A stretch of DNA of 64,000 bases from Hyphomicrobiales bacterium (GCA_900472625.1 UCIT01000036.1:62001-126000); one strand, 5' to 3'; shown: positions 19,458 through 28,690, counted from the stretch's first letter. Made by a program: numbers and translations. The notes: generated by a model not told the origin, from the sequence alone.

Positions 19458-20063
19458 ATGAAAACACGCGAAGACCGGCAGGCGCAGCGGGCAGCCATGC
19501 CACGCACTCAGCTTGCAGCTCATCATATGGAAAACGCACGCCTGCTGCCGGATCGCGGCGAGTTGCTCTATCGGATTCCGAATGGTGGCGTCGGTGTGGA
19601 GATCGGAGCCGCCTTCGGGGAGTACACGGCAGAGATTCTGGAAAAGAATCGTCCGTCACAGCTCTACCTGATCGATCCGTGGAGCATGGATCGCTACAGC
19701 TCCGGTCTCGACCAGATCCACACCCAGTTCGGCAAGGAAATCGAAAGCGGCCAGTTGCACCTTATGCAAGGCACGTCGCTGGAGAAGCTTGCCGAGTTCG
19801 AGGACGATTTTCTCGACTGGGCCTATATCGATACCGATCACTCGTTCGAGCTGACATGGCAAGAACTGCTGCTCTGCGAGAAGAAGGTGAAGCGCACCGG
19901 CCGAATCGCGGGACATGACTTCTGCACCGGCAATACGGTGAAGCCGATTGTCTATGGCGTGGTCGAGGCCGTCACGAAGTTCTGCAAGGACTATGGCTGG
20001 CAGTTCGAATTTCTGACCGTCGAATCACACGCGCATTTCTCCTTCTGCCTGAAACGACTCTGA
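19458..20063 (+). CDS. Class I SAM-dependent methyltransferase
   Basis: A 201-residue protein with a Rossmann-type methyltransferase fold. Motif I is VGVEIGAAFGEYT, followed by a strand ending YLIDPW and a later WAYIDTDHS strand that resembles Methyltransf_24 proteins. The substrate cannot be told; relatives act on sugars, small metabolites or cephalosporin hydroxylase-like substrates. The ATG at 19458 is chosen because the upstream part of the frame runs through the tRNA-proximal spacer and lacks protein-like composition. It appears to be a single-gene unit, closed by a possible hairpin at 20088-20106. Confidence 0.85.
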   Translation: MKTREDRQAQRAAMPRTQLAAHHMENARLLPDRGELLYRIPNGGVGVEIGAAFGEYTAEILEKNRPSQLYLIDPWSMDRYSSGLDQIHTQFGKEIESGQLHLMQGTSLEKLAEFEDDFLDWAYIDTDHSFELTWQELLLCEKKVKRTGRIAGHDFCTGNTVKPIVYGVVEAVTKFCKDYGWQFEFLTVESHAHFSFCLKRL

Positions 20064-20087
20064 AGCAGCTGAAGCGGCGGATCCCGC

Positions 20088-20106
20088 GCCGGGCAATATG
20101 CCCGGC
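20088..20106 (+). terminator. Possible terminator after the methyltransferase gene
   Basis: A GCCGGGC/GCCCGGC stem with the loop AATAT stands 25 bases after the stop. No T-run follows, so termination is uncertain. Confidence 0.35.
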
Positions 20107-20183
20107 CCTCGTCGTTGATCTATTGCGCTCGAGCGCGCGTAAGCCTTGCATTGGCCTGCCCGGTCCCGTGCAAGGAAACCATC

Positions 20184-20690
20184 ATGCGCAACGCCCACCG
20201 CCTTATCGCCACCGCTGTGCTTTCATTCCTGCTGTTACCGGGCATCGCGGCAGCGCGGGATTTCCGGCTTGAAGCATTCTTCGCAGGCAAGAGCAGCGCT
20301 GTCGGCCGCTTCCAGGCGATCAATGGCGTCGATCGCCGCTTCAAGGTGGCGCTGACTGGCCGTTGGAACGGCAAGGTGCTCAGCCTGCGCGAGGATTTCG
20401 TCTATGCCGACGGTGAGCGCGATCGCAAGACATGGCACTTCACCAAGACGGAGCCCGGCCGCTATACCGGCACCCGTGAAGACGTCGTCGGCGAGGCGAT
20501 GGTCAAGGTCACCGGGAATGTGGCGCGCTATTCCTATCTTGTCGATATCGACCCCGGCGTGGGAAAAAACATCGTGCGCTTCCACGACACCTTGCGGCTG
20601 ATGCCCGACGGCACCCTGCTCAACACCGCATGGGTCAGCAAATTCGCATTTCCGGTCGCCAAGGTACGGGTCGATTTCAGCAAGCCGTGA
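20184..20690 (+). CDS. DUF3833 family exported protein
   Basis: A 168-residue protein with an N-terminal signal peptide (residues 1 to about 24, ending GIAAA). The mature domain begins DFRLEAFFAGKSSAVGRFQA and ends with WVSKFAFPVAKVRVDF, the pattern I know from the DUF3833 family, whose members are exported beta-rich proteins without known function. The ATG at 20184 follows AAGGAAACC. It sits on the same strand as the methyltransferase but 120 bases away with a hairpin between, so co-transcription is doubtful. Confidence 0.8.
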   Translation: MRNAHRLIATAVLSFLLLPGIAAARDFRLEAFFAGKSSAVGRFQAINGVDRRFKVALTGRWNGKVLSLREDFVYADGERDRKTWHFTKTEPGRYTGTREDVVGEAMVKVTGNVARYSYLVDIDPGVGKNIVRFHDTLRLMPDGTLLNTAWVSKFAFPVAKVRVDFSKP

Positions 20691-20793
20691 TGACGACACT
20701 TGCGGTGGCCCGCCCTATCTCCTCTCGCGAACGCTTGTTCCCGTTATCGTCCACTGATAGTGCCGAGTGGAGCAATCACGAGGAGGACTTTTC

Positions 20794-21780
20794 ATGAAGC
20801 AGCATTCTTTCGGCCACCTTCCCCACACGGTGACCAATATCGGCTTTGGCGCCTGGCAGATCGGTGGCGCCTGGGGCGACGTCAGCGAGGCTGACGGGCG
20901 GGCAGCGCTCAATGCGGCGCTCGACGCCGGGATGACGTTCATCGACACCGCCGACGTCTACGGCGACGGCCGCTCGGAAAAGATCATCGCCGACGTGCTC
21001 GACGCCCGTGGCGGCGAGCGTCCGATGGTGGCGACCAAGGCCGGGCGGCGACTGAGCCCACATCTGGCCGACGGCTACACGAAGGCCAATCTCGAAGGCT
21101 TCATCGACCGCAGCCTGACGAACCTGCGCGTCGACAGCCTCGACCTCGTACAGTTGCACTGCCCGCCGACCGAGGTGCTCTATCGTCCAGAGGTATTCGA
21201 CGGCTTGAACGACCTCCAGAAGGCCGGCAAGATCCGCGGCTACGGCGTCAGCGTCGAGAAGGTCGAGGAAGCGCTGAAGGCGATCGAGTTTCCCGGCGTC
21301 GTCAGCATCCAGATCATCTACAATATGTTCCGTCAGCGCCCCGACCACCTGTTCTTCCAGGAGGCGCGGCGCAAGAACATTGCCGTCATCGCCCGTGTGC
21401 CGCTGGCGAGCGGCCTGCTCTCCGGCAAGATCAGCAGCGACACGACATTCGCAACCGACGACCACCGCAACTTCAACCGCAACGGCGAGGCCTTCGATGT
21501 CGGCGAGACGTTTGCCGGCGTTCCGTTCGAGGTGGGGTTGCAGGCGGTCGAAGAGGTCCGCAAGCTGGTGCCTGCGGGCGTGACGATGGCCGCTTTTGCG
21601 CTGCGCTGGATCCTGATGAGCGATTCGGTGACCGTCGTCATCCCCGGCGCCCGCAACGGCGAGCAGGCGAAAGCCAATGCCGCGGCGGCAAGCCTTGCGC
21701 CGCTGGCACAGGAGGTCATGGATGCAAGCCGCGAAATCTACGAGCGGCTGATCGCGCCGCATGTCCATCAGCGCTGGTAG
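20794..21780 (+). CDS. Aldo/keto reductase
   Basis: A 328-residue NADPH-dependent aldo/keto reductase, a cytoplasmic TIM-barrel enzyme that reduces aldehydes or ketones. Asp51 and Tyr56 lie in FIDTADVYGDG, and the catalytic lysine follows in MVATKAG and the histidine in LVQLHCPP. The C-terminal cofactor region VVIPGARNGEQAKAN is present. The start at 20794 has a strong AGGAGG seven bases upstream. Substrate is not predictable. A hairpin terminator follows at 21800. Confidence 0.93.
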   Translation: MKQHSFGHLPHTVTNIGFGAWQIGGAWGDVSEADGRAALNAALDAGMTFIDTADVYGDGRSEKIIADVLDARGGERPMVATKAGRRLSPHLADGYTKANLEGFIDRSLTNLRVDSLDLVQLHCPPTEVLYRPEVFDGLNDLQKAGKIRGYGVSVEKVEEALKAIEFPGVVSIQIIYNMFRQRPDHLFFQEARRKNIAVIARVPLASGLLSGKISSDTTFATDDHRNFNRNGEAFDVGETFAGVPFEVGLQAVEEVRKLVPAGVTMAAFALRWILMSDSVTVVIPGARNGEQAKANAAAASLAPLAQEVMDASREIYERLIAPHVHQRW

Positions 21781-21799
21781 GCGTCTCAGCGACAAACAA

Positions 21800-21829
21800 A
21801 AATGGCCGGGCGTTGACCCGGCCATTTCG
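21800..21829. terminator. Bidirectional terminator between the aldo/keto reductase and phytase-like genes
   Basis: A strong stem AATGGCCGGG/CCCGGCCATT with a 6-base loop lies between the convergent genes, flanked by A-rich sequence on the left and TTTCGTTTT on the right, so it can work in both directions. Confidence 0.85.
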
Positions 21830-21848
21830 TTTTCGAGGTTTGTAACGT

Positions 21849-24047
21849 TTAATTCGTGCCGACGAGATTGACCGGGAAGAACAGTGTCTCGCCCGAGGAG
21901 TCATCGACGCCGTCATTGTCGGTCACGGCATAGGCCTTGCCAGATGCGTCGAAAGCGAGGCCTTCGATCTTGTCGAGTACGTAGCCGTTGGTGGCGCCCT
22001 TCAGATCGGGCATGAAATCATGCGCTTCGATCTTCTTCACGGTCGGCAGTTCGCCACCGAGCTTGGCAGGCTTCAGCTCCGATATCGCCACCTTGTAGAG
22101 CTTCTTCAGCTTGGCGGCGTCGCCTACTAGGTTGTCACGCTCGATGAGATAGACGCTGTCGCCCTGAGCCGAGATTTCCGACAGGCCGACCCAGCCCGAT
22201 TCGGACTTGTCGAGCGGATAGCGGACCGCCCCCCATTCCTTGCTCTTCGGATTGTAGGAGACGAGCTTCACAAAGCCCTTCTCATCGTCCTTCCATTCGC
22301 GCTGGACAGCCATCCACAGGGTTGCGTCGTCGCCGGAGCCGACAATCGTCACGCCCTCGAAGCCGTAGCGGATTTCGTTGGCCGTCAGTTCCTTCGGCAG
22401 CGCGATCTCTTCCTTGATCTCGCCCTTCGGATTGACGTGGTAGAGGGCGTGCGGAACGAGCTTTTCGCTGTTGCCTTCGGATGCCAGCCAGAACCAGCCC
22501 TTGTCGTCGACGGCTACGCCTTCGATGTCGAGCTTCTGGGCCGGCTGGCCGTCACGCTTGACCGCCAGGGTCTCGGTAATGACGGCGGGCTTCTGCGTAG
22601 CGTCGATCGTGTAGATGGTCGGCTGCATGCCGAGAACGCTGTCGCTGACGGCAAACAGATGGCCGGGCTTCTGCGGAACGGCGGTCAGGCCGGACAGGGC
22701 GGCGAAGCCGACCGGGTTTCCATCCTTTTCGGCAGCTACGATCTGCGGATAGGTCTTCTCACCTTCGGCAAACTCGTACACCATTACATGCGAGCGCGGA
22801 CCACCGTCTTCGCCGAGATCAACCTCGTTGGCTGTCGCGAAGAGATTGCGGCCGGGAATGGCAACGGCGCCTTCCGGAGATACGCCCGACGGCAAAATCT
22901 GGGCGAGTTCAGGCTCCTTGCCGGTATCCTTGTAGACACCAACCACCGATGCACGCTCAGCCAGGACGAAGAAATAGCGCTGTCCACCAAAGGTAGCGGC
23001 CTCGAGGCCCTCAGGCTCGACACCCTTGGCCGCCGAACGCTTGTCCGGGTAGTGGCCGAGATTTGCCACGGCATGTTCGAAGGACGCGCCGGATTCATAA
23101 AGGACCTTGCCGGTCTTGTCGAAGATGGTGAAGCCGCGTGAGCCACCCTGATAGTCGCCTTCGTTGGCGACGACGAGGCGCTCGTCGTCGAGCCACTTGA
23201 CGGCATCAGGCTCGCGCGCGACGGCCTTCAGCTCGCCCGTGAACTTCAATGCGCCGTCACGCTTGGTGTCGATGCCGGTGAGGTCCGTCATGCCGGCGGA
23301 GAAGTGGGTCTTCACCTTGGCTGTCTTGGCGTCGATGATGACGATCTCGTTGTTTTCCTGCAGTGTCAGGGCAATCTCGTCCTGACTGTTGAAAGACACG
23401 AACTCCGGCTCTGGATCCTCCGGCGCGATTCCGGCAATACCTGTCAGCTTGACATGCTGGATGCTGCCGCAATCGACGACGCCGCTCTTTACCTGGAAGA
23501 TGACAAGATCGCCCGCCGGCATCTGTGGCAGCTTGCCGTCATTGACGTCTTCGTCGCGCTCGTTCTCGATGGCGATCGCACCAAGAGTCTTGTCCTTGTT
23601 CAAGGCGATGGAATCCGGCTGACCGCCGAGGTCGCATGTGGCATCGATTTTCTTCGACGCGATATCGACGATCGCCAGGCGACCGGAAGGCTTGGTCTTG
23701 CTCTCGGAGGTGTTGACCGCGACCAAAGCCTTGCCGGCCGTCGAGGTGACCGATGTCGGTTCGCCGTCCATCATCAGCGCGCCGCCGGACTTCGGAGCCC
23801 TGGCGTCTGTGATATCGACGAAGCCGATCGCGCCAAGGGGGCTGTCGCTGTAGATCAGCGTCATGCCGTCATCCGTGGCGGTGATGATTTCTGCCGAGGT
23901 GGTCGAGAGCTTGTCCTTGTCGGCGGGCAGGTTCGATGCCACCGGGAAGGATGCAATGCGGTTGAATACGGGCTCTGCCGCGGCCGGAAAGGCAACAGAC
24001 GTCAGGAGCACGGCAGCAAGCGCTGCCTTGCGCGAAAAGGTTGTCAT
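21849..24047 (-). CDS. Secreted phytase-like esterase protein
   Basis: A 732-residue exported protein with a signal peptide at residues 1-24 (cleavage near FPAAA-EPVFN). The N-terminal half has repeated strands of a beta-propeller (SGRLAIVDIA, NEIVIIDA). The C-terminal half matches the phytase-like esterase domain (KLDIEGVAVDDKGWFWLASE, DKIEGLAFDASGKAYAVTDN). Such proteins hydrolyse phosphoesters outside the cytoplasm, but exact substrates are unknown. The ATG at 24047 follows AAGGGGGATTAC. A strong PHO box 54 bases upstream argues for PhoB control under phosphate starvation, consistent with phosphate scavenging. Confidence 0.88.
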   Translation of the reverse strand: MTTFSRKAALAAVLLTSVAFPAAAEPVFNRIASFPVASNLPADKDKLSTTSAEIITATDDGMTLIYSDSPLGAIGFVDITDARAPKSGGALMMDGEPTSVTSTAGKALVAVNTSESKTKPSGRLAIVDIASKKIDATCDLGGQPDSIALNKDKTLGAIAIENERDEDVNDGKLPQMPAGDLVIFQVKSGVVDCGSIQHVKLTGIAGIAPEDPEPEFVSFNSQDEIALTLQENNEIVIIDAKTAKVKTHFSAGMTDLTGIDTKRDGALKFTGELKAVAREPDAVKWLDDERLVVANEGDYQGGSRGFTIFDKTGKVLYESGASFEHAVANLGHYPDKRSAAKGVEPEGLEAATFGGQRYFFVLAERASVVGVYKDTGKEPELAQILPSGVSPEGAVAIPGRNLFATANEVDLGEDGGPRSHVMVYEFAEGEKTYPQIVAAEKDGNPVGFAALSGLTAVPQKPGHLFAVSDSVLGMQPTIYTIDATQKPAVITETLAVKRDGQPAQKLDIEGVAVDDKGWFWLASEGNSEKLVPHALYHVNPKGEIKEEIALPKELTANEIRYGFEGVTIVGSGDDATLWMAVQREWKDDEKGFVKLVSYNPKSKEWGAVRYPLDKSESGWVGLSEISAQGDSVYLIERDNLVGDAAKLKKLYKVAISELKPAKLGGELPTVKKIEAHDFMPDLKGATNGYVLDKIEGLAFDASGKAYAVTDNDGVDDSSGETLFFPVNLVGTN

Positions 24048-24100
24048 GTAATCCCCCTTGCGTCGAAAAAACTCGAACATGGGCGTTTTGCGGGACGCCC

Positions 24101-24129
24101 ATGACAGAGGCATGACAGGGATATGACTT
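24101..24129 (-). promoter_or_regulatory. PHO box (three 11-bp-phased units)
   Basis: On the minus strand CTGTCAT-GCCT-CTGTCAT is a perfect match to the PhoB consensus CTGTCAT-N4-CTGTCAT. A third, weaker unit AAGTCAT lies one further 11-bp step upstream. It faces the phytase-like gene. Confidence 0.85.
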
Positions 24130-24143
24130 TTCGAAGCGGCCGT

Positions 24144-25055
24144 TCAGCGCGCTCCCCGCTCCCGCTTCATCTCGTGCCGCATGATGAACAGCGAGGCACC
24201 GAGAATGAATATGGCGCCCACCCACAGATAACCCGCGGGCGCGTAGCCGAAGAACAGCCAGCCGGCGAGGACGTTGAGCGGCAGCTTGAGGTCGTCGAAA
24301 GGCTGGACATAGGCAGCGTCGGCGGCGCTGTAGGCCAGCGTCAGCAGATATTGCGCGGCAACGGTGAGCACCCCTGCCCCGACGAGAAGCGCCAGCGCCA
24401 TGCCTGACGGCATCGCAAAGCCCGCTGCGAGCGCAAGGCTGCCGTTGACGGGCGTCAGAAGGACAAGCAGCCAGACGGTGATGGTCTCCGGCTTCTCGAT
24501 GCCGGTCAGGCTCTTGGTGATCAGCGACGAAGCTCCCCAGAGCAGCGCGGACAGGATCGGCAGCAGTGCGGACCAGGTGAAACTGTCAGACCATGGCTGT
24601 AGGATGATCATGGCGCCCGCAAAGCCGACGGCTGTCGCCCCCCAACGCGCAGCGCCCACCTGCTCGCCGAGAAACATCCGGGCGCCGAGGATGATGAAGA
24701 AGGGCGACGTCATGACAAGGGCAATCGCCTGCCAGATTGGCACGGTGGCAAGACCGGCAATCCAGGCCTGCACGCCGAGCGCCGCCAGCACGACGCGCAC
24801 GATATGACGCCAGGGATACCGGGTGCGCATCGCCGACAGGCCGGTCTTCCCCAGGAAGGGCAAGGAGAAGATCAGTGCGAAGGCATATTGCCAGAAGGCC
24901 ACCGACGCGGAGGGGAAGGCCAGCGTCATCGTCAGCCACTGGGTGACGACATTGAGCACCGCAAAGACGACGCCGGCAAGCACCATGAAGCTTGCGCCAG
25001 CAAGCGCACGCGACGTGGAGACGGATATTGGGGAAGTCTGATTCATGTCATTCAT
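24144..25055 (-). CDS. ribN: Riboflavin transporter, EamA/DMT family
   Basis: A 303-residue membrane protein with ten helices in two EamA repeats, of the drug/metabolite transporter superfamily. An FMN riboswitch lies directly upstream, and RibN, an EamA riboflavin importer described from Rhizobium leguminosarum, is preceded by the same element. I therefore call riboflavin uptake rather than a general DMT role. Starts at 25055 or 25046 are both possible; neither has a strong Shine-Dalgarno match, which suits control of translation by the riboswitch. Likely expressed when FMN is low. Confidence 0.88.
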   Translation of the reverse strand: MNDMNQTSPISVSTSRALAGASFMVLAGVVFAVLNVVTQWLTMTLAFPSASVAFWQYAFALIFSLPFLGKTGLSAMRTRYPWRHIVRVVLAALGVQAWIAGLATVPIWQAIALVMTSPFFIILGARMFLGEQVGAARWGATAVGFAGAMIILQPWSDSFTWSALLPILSALLWGASSLITKSLTGIEKPETITVWLLVLLTPVNGSLALAAGFAMPSGMALALLVGAGVLTVAAQYLLTLAYSAADAAYVQPFDDLKLPLNVLAGWLFFGYAPAGYLWVGAIFILGASLFIMRHEMKRERGAR

Positions 25056-25138
25056 CCGAACAAAAGGACTAACATAAATCAGGACGCATGAACACGATGA
25101 TTGCGCGGCGGACGACCCGCCCCGCTTCAGCCTGCTCA

Positions 25139-25278
25139 TTCTCTTTCATCCGGACTATGACCGTCGGCTCCGGAATCACACCGGATCTGCTGACCCCTCC
25201 TGTACGAAACAGGAAGGCGCTCGCGGGCTTGGGCTGACGCCCTTACCGCCGGTGGGGAATTGCACCCCGCCCTGAGAA
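25139..25278 (-). promoter_or_regulatory. FMN riboswitch (RFN element)
   Basis: The minus strand shows the conserved blocks in order: closing stem TTCTC/GAGAA, GGGGTGCAATTCCCCACC, CGGCGGTAA, AGCCCGCGAGCGCC, GGTCAGCAGATCCGGTG, GAGCCGACGGTCATAG and TCCGGATGAAAGAG. It ends 84 bases before the ribN start. A GGCGG/CCGCC hairpin without a T-run lies between, which suggests translational or Rho-linked control rather than a simple intrinsic terminator. Confidence 0.96.
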
Positions 25279-25327
25279 CACCCAAGGCCTAGTTCAAAGC
25301 GCTGCCTGCGGCAAGCCTTCCACATAC

Positions 25328-25354
25328 GAAAAAGGTCCGGCTTTCGCCGAACCC
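25328..25354 (-). terminator. HU gene terminator
   Basis: On the minus strand GGTTCGGC-GAAA-GCCGGACC is followed by TTTTT, a classic intrinsic terminator with a GNRA tetraloop, about 50 bases after the hup stop. It separates hup from the riboswitch-ribN unit. Confidence 0.88.
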
Positions 25355-25405
25355 TTCCAATACCTGTGTTGCCGGTCTCGTTGTCCGACAGCCAAGCAAA
25401 TCCGA

Positions 25406-25681
25406 TTAGCTGTTGACAGCTTCCTTCAGGCCCTTGCCGGGCGTGAACTTCGGCACATTGCGCGCCGGGATGTCGACTTCAGCACCCGTGGACGGGTTAC
25501 GGCCCTTGGTGGCGGCGCGATGGGAAACGGTGAAGCTACCGAAACCAGCGAGGCGAACGTCGCCCTTGCCCTTGAGCTCAGCCTGGACAACTTCGAAAAC
25601 TGCGTCGACTGCGGAAGCAGCATCGGTCTTCGAGAGTCCTGCCTTTTCGGCAACTGCGGACACGAGTTCATTCTTGTTCAT
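25406..25681 (-). CDS. hup: DNA-binding protein HU
   Basis: A 91-residue HU-type nucleoid protein that bends and compacts DNA. The full fold is visible: helical dimer part MNKNELVSAVAEKAGLSKTD, the saddle strands VRLAGFGSFTV, and the DNA-embracing arm GRNPSTGAEVDIPARNVPKF. AAAGGGG precedes the ATG. It lies downstream of lon on the same strand but has its own terminator and a lon terminator before it. The order clpP-clpX-lon-hup is common in alphaproteobacteria. Confidence 0.97.
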   Translation of the reverse strand: MNKNELVSAVAEKAGLSKTDAASAVDAVFEVVQAELKGKGDVRLAGFGSFTVSHRAATKGRNPSTGAEVDIPARNVPKFTPGKGLKEAVNS

Positions 25682-25814
25682 GTTTCCACCCCTTTCTAAA
25701 TGGTTCGAAACGACTCAAATCTATAGCCGGGCACGGAATATGGTGCATCAGGCCCGCCGCACCCCAAAGACCCTGCAAATCAAGGAAAAGCAAGCGTCTC
25801 AGCGCGGTTTTCAC

Positions 25815-25848
25815 AAAAAAAGGCTGGCAAAAATGCCAGCCTTTTCAG
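25815..25848. terminator. lon terminator
   Basis: AAAAAAGGCTGGCA-AAAA-TGCCAGCCTTTT stands about 40 bases after the lon stop. The stem is flanked by A and T runs and so can act on either strand. Confidence 0.88.
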
Positions 25849-25887
25849 GGTTTTTAAGCAATGGGGCACGAATGTGGCAAACAAGGC

Positions 25888-28302
25888 TCAATGAGCGATT
25901 GCAGCACCAGTTTCATCGATCCCCTCGACCGTTGCGATCACAGGCGTTTCCACCGTGCCATCCCACTCGATCGCCTCCGGTCTACGGACCAGAGCATGCT
26001 TGATCACCTCGCCCATGCGGGACACGGGGATGATCTCCATGTTGTTCTTCACGTTATCCGGAATCTCCGCCAGATCCTTGGCGTTTTCTTCCGGGATCAG
26101 AACCGTTTTGATACCACCGCGCAGTGCCGCGAGCAGCTTTTCCTTCAGGCCACCGATCGGCAGGACGCGGCCGCGAAGCGTGATCTCGCCCGTCATCGCC
26201 ACATCCTTGCGGACGGGGATACCGGTCATGATCGAGACGATCGCCGTTGCCATGCCGACACCGGCAGACGGACCATCCTTCGGCGTTGCACCTTCCGGCA
26301 CGTGGACGTGGATGTCCGACTTGTCGAAGCGTGGAGGCTCGATACCGAAATCGACGGCGCGCGAGCGGACATAGGATGCCGCTGCGGAAATCGATTCCTT
26401 CATCACTTCCTTCAGGTTGCCGGTCACGGTCATGCGACCCTTGCCCGGCATCATGACGCCTTCGATCGTCAGCAACTCGCCGCCGACCTCGGTCCAAGCC
26501 AGACCGGTGACGACACCGACCTGATCCTCGCCCTCGGCTTCGCCGTGGCGGAAGCGGGGAACGCCAAGGTAATCCGAGATGTTGGCAGCGGTGACCGCAA
26601 CCGACTTCGTCTTGCCCTTGATGATCTCGGTGACCGCCTTGCGGGCGAGCTTCATCAGTTCGCGTTCGAAGCTACGAACACCGGCCTCACGGGTGTACTG
26701 CTGGCTGATCGCCATCAGGGCATCGTCGCTGACCGAGAATTCCTCGGGCTGCAGAGCATGTTCCTTGATGGCCTTCGGCAGCAGGTGCCGCTTGGCGATC
26801 TCGCGCTTTTCGTCTTCCGTGTAGCCGGCGATACGGATGACTTCCATGCGGTCCATCAAAGGTGCCGGAATGTTAAGCGTGTTCGCGGTCGTGATGAACA
26901 TCACGTCCGACAGGTCGTATTCGACTTCAAGGTAGTGGTCCATGAAGGTCGAGTTCTGTGCCGGATCCAGCACTTCGAGCAAGGCCGACGACGGATCGCC
27001 ACGGAAGTCCTGGCCCATCTTGTCGATCTCATCGAGCAGGAAGAGCGGGTTGGACTTCTTCGCCTTCTTCATCGACTGGATGACCTTGCCGGGCATCGAA
27101 CCGATGTAGGTGCGGCGGTGACCGCGGATTTCGGCTTCGTCACGAACGCCACCAAGCGCCATGCGGACATACTCACGGCCGGTCGCCTTGGCGATCGACT
27201 GGGCGAGCGAGGTCTTGCCGACGCCCGGAGGGCCGACGAGGCACAGGATCGGACCCTTGATCTTCGTGGCGCGCGCCTGCACGGCCAGATACTCGACGAT
27301 GCGCTCCTTGACCTTGTCGAGGCCGAAGTGATCGGCTTCAAGGATTTTCTCGGCATTGTTGAGGTCGGTCTTGATCTTGGACTTCTTCGACCACGGAATA
27401 CCCAGCAGCCAATCGAGATAGTTGCGCACGACGGTGGCTTCCGCCGACATCGGGCTCATCTGCCGCAACTTCTTCAGTTCGGCATCGGCCTTTTCCTTGC
27501 CTTCCTTGGAGAGCTTGGTCTTGGAGATACGCTCTTCCAGTTCGGCCATCTCATCGCGGCCTTCCTCGCCGTCGCCGAGTTCCTTCTGGATCGCCTTCAT
27601 CTGCTCATTCAGGTAGTATTCGCGCTGGGTCTTCTCCATCTGGCGCTTGACGCGCGAGCGGATGCGCTTCTCGACCTGAAGGACCGAGATCTCACCTTCC
27701 ATGAAGCCGAGCGCCTTTTCGAGGCGTGCCTTGACGCTGGTGGTTTCCAGCATCTCCTGCTTCTCGGTGATCTTGATCGACAGATGCGAAGCGACCGTAT
27801 CGGCAAGCTTCGAATAGTCATCGATCTGGCTGGCGGCGCCGACCACTTCCGGAGAAATCTTCTTGTTGAGCTTCACGTAGCTCTCGAATTCGGAGACGAC
27901 CGAGCGGCTCAACGCTTCAAGTTCGACCGGATCGTCGTTCGGCTCTTCGAGCACGTGGCCGAGGGCTTCGTAGAAATCCTCGCGGTCGGTATAGGCGTCA
28001 ATTTCGGCGCGCGCGCGGCCCTCGACGAGAACCTTCACGGTTCCATCAGGGAGCTTCAGCAGCTGCAGAACATTGGCGACGGTGCCTACATTGTGGATGG
28101 CGGACGGTTCGGGATCATCGTCGCTGGCATTGATCTGCGTGACGAGCATGATCTGCTTGTCCGAGCCCATGACTTCCTCGAGCGCGCGGATCGACTTCTC
28201 GCGGCCTACGAAGAGCGGCACGATCATATGCGGGAAGACCACGATGTCGCGCAGGGGCAATACAGGATAAGCGGTGCTCGCAACTGACGTTTTCTTCGTC
28301 AT
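25888..28302 (-). CDS. lon: ATP-dependent protease Lon
   Basis: A cytoplasmic AAA+ serine protease of 804 residues that degrades misfolded and regulatory proteins, including factors of cell cycle and exopolysaccharide control in relatives. Order: N-terminal substrate domain (to about 310), AAA+ module with Walker A GPPGVGKT at 357-364 and Walker B FLLDEIDK, then the protease domain with catalytic Ser679 in KDGPSAGVGM and the catalytic lysine near 720 in GGLKEK. The frame is open upstream, but the ATG at 28302 follows GGAAAGGAAATG and gives family length. A heat-shock-like promoter may lie about 85 bases upstream. Confidence 0.98.
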   Translation of the reverse strand: MTKKTSVASTAYPVLPLRDIVVFPHMIVPLFVGREKSIRALEEVMGSDKQIMLVTQINASDDDPEPSAIHNVGTVANVLQLLKLPDGTVKVLVEGRARAEIDAYTDREDFYEALGHVLEEPNDDPVELEALSRSVVSEFESYVKLNKKISPEVVGAASQIDDYSKLADTVASHLSIKITEKQEMLETTSVKARLEKALGFMEGEISVLQVEKRIRSRVKRQMEKTQREYYLNEQMKAIQKELGDGEEGRDEMAELEERISKTKLSKEGKEKADAELKKLRQMSPMSAEATVVRNYLDWLLGIPWSKKSKIKTDLNNAEKILEADHFGLDKVKERIVEYLAVQARATKIKGPILCLVGPPGVGKTSLAQSIAKATGREYVRMALGGVRDEAEIRGHRRTYIGSMPGKVIQSMKKAKKSNPLFLLDEIDKMGQDFRGDPSSALLEVLDPAQNSTFMDHYLEVEYDLSDVMFITTANTLNIPAPLMDRMEVIRIAGYTEDEKREIAKRHLLPKAIKEHALQPEEFSVSDDALMAISQQYTREAGVRSFERELMKLARKAVTEIIKGKTKSVAVTAANISDYLGVPRFRHGEAEGEDQVGVVTGLAWTEVGGELLTIEGVMMPGKGRMTVTGNLKEVMKESISAAASYVRSRAVDFGIEPPRFDKSDIHVHVPEGATPKDGPSAGVGMATAIVSIMTGIPVRKDVAMTGEITLRGRVLPIGGLKEKLLAALRGGIKTVLIPEENAKDLAEIPDNVKNNMEIIPVSRMGEVIKHALVRRPEAIEWDGTVETPVIATVEGIDETGAAIAH

Positions 28303-28383
28303 TTCATTTCCTTTCCATCGTCCCGTTTCCGGGCTCTTCTGGCGCAACCTTCTGAAGGCCGGCTGCACTCTCACTTGAGTAAC

Positions 28384-28412
28384 AAGTGGAGGTTCTAACT
28401 ATGCTTTTCAAG
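28384..28412 (-). promoter_or_regulatory. Possible heat-shock (RpoH) promoter of lon
   Basis: On the minus strand CTTGAA and CCACTT are separated by 17 bases about 85 bases before lon. The -35 equals the alphaproteobacterial RpoH element; the -10 is only partly like it. lon being an RpoH target elsewhere supports the call. Confidence 0.4.
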
Positions 28413-28661
28413 CTGCCACATTGCCCGTGTCCGCTTGGACATGACAGCTATGATACAACGGAACACCTCACTATGACGCGCCTAGCTGGACCAGCGCTGA
28501 CCATTTCCGAACCGGCTAAAATACAACGCCGAAACACACCAACGGAATCATAGCATAATTGCCAAGGGCGGATGAATTCGCAACGGCAACGGCGGTGGTT
28601 TTAGGCGTCATCAGCAAGTTTTATCGGCATTCAGTGGTGCCGTGCACCGTTTTCCAAATAG

Positions 28662-28690
28662 AAAGGGGCCCGCCAACGGCAAGCCCCTTA
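28662..28690 (-). terminator. clpX terminator
   Basis: AAGGGGC and GCCCCTT pair around a 15-base loop about 28 bases after the clpX stop on the minus strand, followed by TTTCTATTT. Confidence 0.75.

Noticed and set aside
25861..28287. 808-codon plus-strand frame over lon
   Set aside because: Antisense shadow; Lon is intact on the other strand with all motifs.
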